From the NCBI GenBank assembly GCA_035527455.1, contig DATLAN010000088.1, positions 1 to 26,749 on the forward strand: DNA of 26,749 nucleotides, read 5' to 3'. The position numbers were made by a program, and so were the translations under genes. Source of the DNA: DATLAN01 sp035527455. GTDB taxonomy: Bacteria > Planctomycetota > Planctomycetia > Pirellulales > Thermoguttaceae. The notes beneath the pieces are model-generated. The model made no database searches and had not been told where the DNA came from. It saw only the letters and a program-made list of their open reading frames with translations. Each line of letters starts with the position of its first letter. The first letter of the stretch is position 1. Below, piece by piece: positions 21,868-26,749 of this stretch.

Positions 21868-24072
21868 TCAGAAGCCTATTACCCCTTGCCCGAGCGGGTC
21901 CAGCAAGTGATCGGGCGCGATCGGCGGATTCTCCGACAACGGGGCCTCAATCAGCGCGTCAAACCTCTCGTGGCCACAGAAGCGATGGAAGAGGGGGTCG
22001 GTCCTGAGGGGCCTCGGATCGAGACCATGTGAAACCGCTTTCTCCAGATAGGTGAGGACTGGCTCCGGTGGGAGGGAACTGGCTCGTTCTGCCAGCGCAT
22101 ACAAGGCGGCGGCATCACGATACAGCCCCGCAGTGGTCGGTCCGATTTCGATGGCTTTCTCCGCGTGGCCCAAAGCCGATCCCGAAACGGGTTCTCCAGA
22201 ACTGGTGCCTTTTGTCAGGAAAACAAGAACAAGATTATGATGTGCGGCCTGCAATTCCGGGTCTAGAGCGAGCGCTTTCTGAAGCCATTGTTCCGCCTCG
22301 GCCAACCTATTCAATCGACTATAGCTGAAGCCCATATTGTTGAGAAGTTCCGGCGAGACGGATCCCATTTCCATGGCATCGCCGTAGCAATCGATGGCCT
22401 CCTTGTGGTATTCGAGCGCACTCAGGCAGTAACCCATGCAGGCCTTGACTTCGGCTGTTGGCGTTCGTGACAACAACTCGTCAAAGTCCTCGAGGGCCAA
22501 CCGAAACTCGCGCAATCGCAGGTAAGTTCGGGCGCGGGCGAAACGGGCTTCGTCCAGACGAGGGTCCGATTGAATCGCTTCGCAGAAGTCTTCTGCGGCG
22601 GACTGGTATTGACCTTGCGCGTAATGCTCGAGTCCGACTTCGTATTGTCGCACGCTGTAGGGATCGCGGAAGATCAGGTGGCCGCTGACCAACAGAATGA
22701 GTAACATGAATGATGCGCCAAGAGCGAACGCTCGGATGCGATGATCGCGTACCCAGCGTTTCGCAATCCGAAGGGGCGTCAGTTGTCTACGGAGTGCCAC
22801 GGCCAGAGCGCTGGCAGACTGGGGACGATGGCCCGGATCAAAGGCCAAACACTCGTCGACCACTAGGGCAAGCCGACCATCGGCTCGCTCGTTCCGCTCT
22901 CGCAAAGGCCGTGCCCCCCGTTTCTGTTCCTCAAGCAAGTCGTTCGCGATGTCTTCCGCCGGGCGGTTCCATCGTTTGACTGCGAACGGGAGAGAACCGG
23001 ACAACAGCTCGTACAGGATGACACCCAGCGAAAACACGTCTGTTCTCGGGTCGGCCCGGAGTTGGCGATCCGGTTGCTCAAGAACCGTGGAGCGGAGTTG
23101 TTCGGGGGCCATATAGGGCAGTGTCCCGCCGATCCTGCAGATCTCGACCTCGCCATCGGAAGAGAGGTTGAAATCCAACAAGAGAGGTCGGGCTCCGAGC
23201 GAAACCAGCACGTTCGAGGGTTTCAGATCCCGGTGGCAAACTCCCCGTGAATGTGCGTACGCCAACGCTTCGGCAAGTTGGACACCGAGGTGGATCACTG
23301 CGTTGACGTATGAGCCTCTGCGAAAGACGCGGCCAACCAGTACGGATTCTGGCGATACCGGGCTTTGGTTGACGCTCTGAACCGTGTCGAGGATCACTTG
23401 TGCGCGTGATGGAGGACTCGGACCTGCGAACGCAAAATCGAGGATGTCTGCGAGCGTTGCCCGGCCCAAGTACGGCATGCAGACGGCCGTGAGTCCCGTT
23501 GCCTTGTCCTCTCGCACGGAGTAGACGGGAACCACATTCGGGTGCCGAAGCTTCCCCAGGACTTCTGCCTCCGGGCCTCCGTGTGGGGAAACCTTCAGTG
23601 CTACATACCGGTTTCCCAGGGCGGGTTCCGAGGCCAGGAAGACACGCGCAAACGTGCCTCGTCCCAGTTCACAGATCAGCGAGAACCCGAGGAAGCGGGT
23701 CCCCGGTTTAGGCCACGCGATCCCACCCTGAGACTCGCGAAAATCGGGATGCTCGTCCAGCAGCCTATTGACTTCGATCAACAGGAGAAGTGATTTCTGC
23801 ATGGACGGAAAACGTCGTGAGAACTCGTCGGCATCCAGCGATTCGCCGCGCCTGACGCGATGAAAGTACTCATCACAAGCCAGGTCCAGCACGATTGATC
23901 TGTGTCGTTTGAGTTGCGAGTGGTCTGAAAGGGCAACCGCCGTGTCGGGGGGCTCACCTCGACGCCAGCGGTCCTTGATCTCGGAGGCAATCCGTTCCGC
24001 CAACAAGACCTCTTTGCCTGTCTCCAGGTCGGTAATCGAAGCAAACGTCGGATTGCGGGCATGGTCTCTCAT
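21868..24072 (-). CDS. Membrane Ser/Thr protein kinase with TPR domain
   Basis: The 734-aa product has a regulatory N-terminus (~1-125), then a kinase domain (~128-430): glycine loop LGRGTFARVF (136-145), Lys160 in VALK, HRDLKPSN (280-287), DFN at 300-302, GGTLPYMAPEQL (315-326), DVFSLGVILYELL and a final HRPQSA. Asn replaces Gly in the DFG motif, a variant I recognise among planctomycete kinases; the metal-binding Asp is kept. A membrane helix (ASFMLLILLVSGHLIF, ~453-468) separates it from C-terminal TPR-type repeats (~475-650; ARARTYLRLREFRLALEDFDEL, AIDCYGDAMEMG, EAEQWLQKALALDPELQAAH). The start ATG overlaps the sigma-factor stop as ATGA, so the two are translationally coupled. Confidence 0.95.
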   Translation of the reverse strand: MRDHARNPTFASITDLETGKEVLLAERIASEIKDRWRRGEPPDTAVALSDHSQLKRHRSIVLDLACDEYFHRVRRGESLDADEFSRRFPSMQKSLLLLIEVNRLLDEHPDFRESQGGIAWPKPGTRFLGFSLICELGRGTFARVFLASEPALGNRYVALKVSPHGGPEAEVLGKLRHPNVVPVYSVREDKATGLTAVCMPYLGRATLADILDFAFAGPSPPSRAQVILDTVQSVNQSPVSPESVLVGRVFRRGSYVNAVIHLGVQLAEALAYAHSRGVCHRDLKPSNVLVSLGARPLLLDFNLSSDGEVEICRIGGTLPYMAPEQLRSTVLEQPDRQLRADPRTDVFSLGVILYELLSGSLPFAVKRWNRPAEDIANDLLEEQKRGARPLRERNERADGRLALVVDECLAFDPGHRPQSASALAVALRRQLTPLRIAKRWVRDHRIRAFALGASFMLLILLVSGHLIFRDPYSVRQYEVGLEHYAQGQYQSAAEDFCEAIQSDPRLDEARFARARTYLRLREFRLALEDFDELLSRTPTAEVKACMGYCLSALEYHKEAIDCYGDAMEMGSVSPELLNNMGFSYSRLNRLAEAEQWLQKALALDPELQAAHHNLVLVFLTKGTSSGEPVSGSALGHAEKAIEIGPTTAGLYRDAAALYALAERASSLPPEPVLTYLEKAVSHGLDPRPLRTDPLFHRFCGHERFDALIEAPLSENPPIAPDHLLDPLGQGVIGF

Positions 24073-24704
24073 GCGGCCATTTCGCGAAAGAGCTTTTTCA
24101 GGAAACGACGCACGGTACTCTCGGCAAGATGAAGCGAATCAGCGATGTCTTGGTATGTCCGGCCCTCCAATCGCAGGCGAATGATCTGGCGGTAGTGCTG
24201 GGGCTGGCCCTCCAACAACTGATTCCACCGCTCGCGAGCGATCGCAGTCTCTTCAGGAGATACGTGAGAGGCAACTCGCTCTGCCTCCACCTGGAGTGCC
24301 GGCTCGTTCAATGATCGTTCCCGGTTTACGTTGTACTTTTCCGTCATCAGCCTACGCCGAACCTCCATGCCGACCTTGTTGCGAGCCATCGCTGCCAGGA
24401 ATGCAGCCATTTCCTTCGGTTGGTTGAACTGTTTCAGTTTGGCGCGATTGCGAAAGAACGAAGACCAGACCAACTGGACGAAGTCTATCGAATCGAACTT
24501 GGGGCGCAGTCGTCGGTTGAGGGCCCGCCGAACCGCACGGTGAATCGCGTCACCGTACCGTTCCACCAACTCCCACGCGGCATCTTCAGACCCTTCACAG
24601 ACATCTCGAATCAAAGCACGAAATGCCCCAGGATCCTCGCTGCCGGTTTCCGGCTTCTGAGGGCCGGCACTAAGAATCGGATTCTCCGAGTTTTCACTGA
24701 GCAT
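24069..24704 (-). CDS. ECF-type RNA polymerase sigma factor
   Basis: The 211-aa product has sigma region 2 at ~42-118 (DAAWELVERYGDAIHRAVRR, FDSIDFVQLVWSSFF, FLAAMARNKVGMEVRRR) and region 4 at ~152-208, with the HTH in LEGRTYQDIADSLHLAESTVRRFLKKL. There is no region 1 or 3, as in ECF factors. No anti-sigma factor gene is adjacent; instead a Ser/Thr kinase follows with a 4-base ATGA overlap, the arrangement of the planctomycete kinase-linked ECF groups, where the kinase is the presumed controller. ATG at 24704 has only a weak upstream ribosome site. The target genes are not identifiable from this window. Confidence 0.93.
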   Translation of the reverse strand: MLSENSENPILSAGPQKPETGSEDPGAFRALIRDVCEGSEDAAWELVERYGDAIHRAVRRALNRRLRPKFDSIDFVQLVWSSFFRNRAKLKQFNQPKEMAAFLAAMARNKVGMEVRRRLMTEKYNVNRERSLNEPALQVEAERVASHVSPEETAIARERWNQLLEGQPQHYRQIIRLRLEGRTYQDIADSLHLAESTVRRFLKKLFREMAA

Positions 24705-25010
24705 CGACGCCCGCTTTCTCTGCCATATCGCAATTGAAATATTGGGGGGAGTGTCTGGTTGCTACCTCATGTTGTATGCAGCAAAGAGAACCGTCCCCGA
24801 CTGCGCATCCCGAAGCATATCCAACGACGGCCGAATAAGACTCTACTATCCGCCGTCGCCCAAATTGCCCATTTGCCATTATCGGGCTGCTTTGTTTGCC
24901 TGTAAAGAACACACAAAAAAACTGCGGAAACCAGATACCCCTCATGGTCCATCGGCGACCTGCGGAATGCGGGTGCTCTTGGACGTGGTATTTCTAACGC
25001 GAAGGCGGCA
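24705..25010. other. Divergent promoter region between sigma factor and response regulator
   Basis: This 306-base region separates the minus-strand sigma factor gene and the plus-strand response regulator gene, so it should carry both promoters. I see no confident -35/-10 pair and no gene. An A7 tract at about 24915 and several AT-rich patches near 24740 and 24885 are the only low-complexity features. Confidence 0.5.
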
Positions 25011-25454
25011 ATGCCACACACACGGCGCATACTGCATGTTGACGACGATCCGGCCATCACTCGGCTGGTTGCCAAGGGACTGGGCGATCACGGGTACACG
25101 GTCACCTCGCTGAACGATCCAACATTGGTGATTGAGAAGGTCATGGCTGACAATCATCGTGTTGTCATACTTGACTTGGAGATGCCCAGTCTGGACGGCT
25201 CGGAATTGCTGCGGCAAATCAAGGGCCACGACCCGCATATCGAAGTCATTATGCTCACCGGCACGGTCTCTCTGAGCAATGTCCTGCAGGCAAGGCACGA
25301 TGGGGCACTGGCTTTCATCGCGAAGCCTGTTCATGACTTCGCGATTTTACTCAATGCAGTTCGACGCGCGTTTGCCGCCGTCGAGCAAGACAATCTCGGG
25401 CTTTCCGATTGTGCAGAAAGAGGCAGGCTTTCTCCTGGACAGAAGAGCAAGTGA
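25011..25454 (+). CDS. Response regulator, receiver domain only
   Basis: The 147-aa product is a CheY-like receiver: acidic pocket VDDD (10-13), phospho-acceptor Asp55 in VVILDLEMPSLDG, Thr83 in MLTGTVS, and Lys105 in AFIAKPV. All four functional positions are present, so phosphorylation is likely. There is no output domain; the last ~30 residues are a short polar tail. ATG at 25011 is preceded by AAGG at about six bases. No histidine kinase lies in the window, so the partner kinase is elsewhere. The WYL regulator gene starts 24 bases after its stop on the same strand, so both are probably one transcript. Confidence 0.92.
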   Translation: MPHTRRILHVDDDPAITRLVAKGLGDHGYTVTSLNDPTLVIEKVMADNHRVVILDLEMPSLDGSELLRQIKGHDPHIEVIMLTGTVSLSNVLQARHDGALAFIAKPVHDFAILLNAVRRAFAAVEQDNLGLSDCAERGRLSPGQKSK

Positions 25455-25478
25455 CCGAATTGACTAAGCGAATTCTCA

Positions 25479-26186
25479 ATGAAAACAGATCGTCTGTCTC
25501 GGCATCTTCGGCTCGTTAACCTCCTTCATTCTCGAGTCGGCTACAATGCCACTGAACTTGTCCGCTATTTGGAGGTCAGCACTCGCACGATACGTCGGGA
25601 TCTGCGAGATCTCCGAGCGGCCGGAGTACCAGTGCTTTATGACAAGAAGCAGGTAGGTTATTTCATTGCCCCCCACTTCACTCTGAAGTTGTCTCCGCTG
25701 ACCAACGACGAGTTATTGACACTGCTGCTGGCGGCCCACGCATGGTCGTCCGTTGGTGGCGAGGAACTCGTCGGGATCGTCCGCCAGTCAATCAGTAAGA
25801 TACTGGCCCAGGCCCCAGCTCAAGTGAGGGAAGAGGCTGCGTCTCTGCTGAAATCGTGCGTTGCTGACTCGCCACGTGGATCGTCGGCAAACGGTGAAAG
25901 GGAGGTGCGATCGCAAATCATCATGGCAATCCGAAGAAAGCGGCAAATTCGGATCCACTACTGCACGTCGGGTGAAACGGGCCAACTGAAGCAGACAAAA
26001 ATAGCCCCCTATCGCTTGGTAATGTCGCCGGAAGCGTGGCGCCTGGTCGGACGATCGTCGGTCCATCGCCGAGTTTGTTTCTTTGACCTTGAGAGAATTC
26101 ACCGGGTCGAAATGCTAGAAGACACATACGACCTCCCGGCAAAGATGCCTTCGCTGAAGTCGCTCTTTGGCTCGCACTCAGGGTAG
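25479..26186 (+). CDS. HTH/WYL-domain transcriptional regulator
   Basis: The 235-aa product has an N-terminal DeoR/YafY-type HTH (~8-62: LVNLLHSRVGYNATELVRYL, VSTRTIRRDLRDLRAAGVPV). A helical linker (~70-125) follows, then a WYL-type domain (~145-225: IHYCTSGETGQLKQTKIAPYRLV, AWRLVGRSSVHRRVCFFDLERI, YDLP). WYL domains bind small ligands or nucleic acid and are common in regulators of CRISPR and other defence loci as well as housekeeping ones. The sequence around the WYL tripeptide is diverged (AWRL). It follows the response regulator gene by 24 bases. The ligand and target operon are unknown. Confidence 0.92.
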   Translation: MKTDRLSRHLRLVNLLHSRVGYNATELVRYLEVSTRTIRRDLRDLRAAGVPVLYDKKQVGYFIAPHFTLKLSPLTNDELLTLLLAAHAWSSVGGEELVGIVRQSISKILAQAPAQVREEAASLLKSCVADSPRGSSANGEREVRSQIIMAIRRKRQIRIHYCTSGETGQLKQTKIAPYRLVMSPEAWRLVGRSSVHRRVCFFDLERIHRVEMLEDTYDLPAKMPSLKSLFGSHSG

Positions 26187-26280
26187 GGCGGTCAACAGCA
26201 ATGCATCTGGATTTCAGAAATTGGGACTTTCGGTCGTGAACGGGCGACACTTCGGTTGCCTTCTTCACTTTACTCCCCCC
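26187..26280. other. Short intergenic stretch between WYL gene and integrase remnant
   Basis: No gene is seen. It lies immediately outside the 3' end of a tyrosine-integrase remnant, so an attachment-site remnant could be here, but I see no convincing direct repeat partner inside the window. Confidence 0.4.
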
Positions 26281-26400
26281 TCACCCCGACACATCCAACT
26301 TCCCAATCGCCTTCGCTTTGTCATCCAGCCCGATGTGCGAGTAGACGTTCATTGTGAGCCTGACATCGCTATGCCGGGCAAGCTCCTGGGCATCGCGAGG
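26281..26400 (-). pseudogene. C-terminal remnant of a tyrosine recombinase/integrase
   Basis: The last 39 codons read PRDAQELARHSDVRLTMNVY followed by SHIGLDDKAKAIGKL. This is the C-terminal part of phage/transposon tyrosine integrases: the RTAQELxRHSDxxLTMNxYxH segment carries the last conserved His/Arg-region residues and the catalytic Tyr (in NVYSH). Upstream of PRDAQ the frame continues with unrelated sequence (DSMHKPDSPGWMPCPF), so the N-terminal and most of the catalytic domain are missing. It marks a former integrated element or a recombination scar at the right end of the window. Confidence 0.75.
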
Positions 26401-26542
26401 GCAGAACGGGCATGGCATCCATCCAGGAGAATCCGGCTTGTGCATGCTGTCCGTCCCTCGCAACGCGCTGGTAGACGAGCCGCTCGGAAGACGCTACAGT
26501 CGTAGGAGCCGTTTCACCACGCCCTCGACTCCAGAGCACGCC
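26401..26542. other. Spacer before the right-edge gene
   Basis: I see no gene here. The open minus-strand frame that continues from the integrase remnant to 26463 has no recognisable content. The stretch should include the promoter of the plus-strand gene that begins at 26543. Confidence 0.4.
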
Positions 26543-26749
26543 ATGGGACTACTCGACCGCTTCTCTGGCCCGCCGAGCAAGGACAAGTTCGCCAAGCTTG
26601 CGATGGACCGTATTCGCCGTGTTGGTGAGAACCGCAAGCTTCTCTACGACCGAGAACAATTCCTGCTGCGTGTCGATGGCGAGGATAGCCCGGTCTTCTT
26701 TATGGGCAACGCATACGCCGAGTATTGCGCGGCGCCGAGGGAATCCCGC
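26543..26749 (+). CDS. Start of a conserved hypothetical protein, cut by the window edge
   Basis: An open frame begins at ATG 26543 (MGLLDRFSGPPSKDKFAKLA) and runs 69 codons to the window end without a stop. Its pattern MGLLDRF..PPSKDKFAKL.MDRIR..GE, then a basic-acidic beta segment (YDREQFLLRVDGEDSPVFFMGN) resembles DUF1444-like proteins of unknown function. Codon use looks coding throughout. No function can be given. Confidence 0.65.
   Translation, partial: MGLLDRFSGPPSKDKFAKLAMDRIRRVGENRKLLYDREQFLLRVDGEDSPVFFMGNAYAEYCAAPRESR

Noticed and set aside
21628..22032. 134-codon plus-strand frame across the kinase 3' end
   Set aside because: Half of it is the antisense of the kinase TPR region and the rest has no motif.

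Overview
The window looks like a piece of a Planctomycetota chromosome, most likely from the Pirellulales/Rhodopirellula group. I infer this from family hallmarks, not from a database search. There are three secreted proteins with LEPR-XLL-type N-termini (FEPLEHRLCLS, LELLEDRRLLS, LERLETRFVLS). One giant secreted protein ends in a planctomycete-style VFYNNSAFDG / GINGIMVD / DVFYFGNAVGETG module with dockerin repeats. An ECF sigma factor is translationally coupled to a TPR Ser/Thr kinase that has DFN in place of DFG.

Layout. Left edge (1-2433): a 453-aa protein of unknown function on the minus strand, an 11-bp tandem repeat just past its stop, and two tiny Lys/Pro-rich ORFs on the plus strand that share a near-identical leader or N-terminus. 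Positions 2434-11993 hold the main system, eight minus-strand genes in an apparent operon. In transcription order these are a small excisionase/MerR-type HTH protein, a MutL/MORC-like GHKL ATPase, a Z1-domain superfamily II ATPase, a DUF4420 PD-(D/E)XK protein, an AIPR protein, a C5-cytosine DNA methyltransferase, a small winged-helix protein and a divergent Vsr endonuclease. This is the MORC/Z1/DUF4420/AIPR type of restriction-modification-like defence locus described from comparative genomics; its core is the type tested as the Mza anti-phage system. Here it is extended by a methyltransferase, Vsr and two small DNA-binding proteins.

12459-21336 is a region of cell-surface genes and debris. 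It holds a 1502-aa lipase-3/dockerin protein, a truncated SBBP-type surface protein carrying palindromic repeats inside its reading frame, an N-terminal fragment of a plus-strand restriction endonuclease with a decayed minus-strand remnant running into it, a glycosyltransferase, and a 230-aa Ig/cadherin-like secreted protein. 21868-24704 is the sigma factor-kinase pair. 25011-26186 is a response regulator followed by a WYL-domain regulator. The right end has a tyrosine-integrase C-terminal remnant and the start of a gene that runs off the window.

How it fits together: the methyltransferase probably marks self DNA. The GHKL ATPase, Z1 motor, PD-(D/E)XK protein and AIPR probably sense and attack unmodified or invading DNA, and Vsr may repair or exploit methylcytosine-linked mismatches. 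The restriction-gene fragment and the integrase remnant suggest that the wider region has repeatedly gained and lost mobile or defence DNA.
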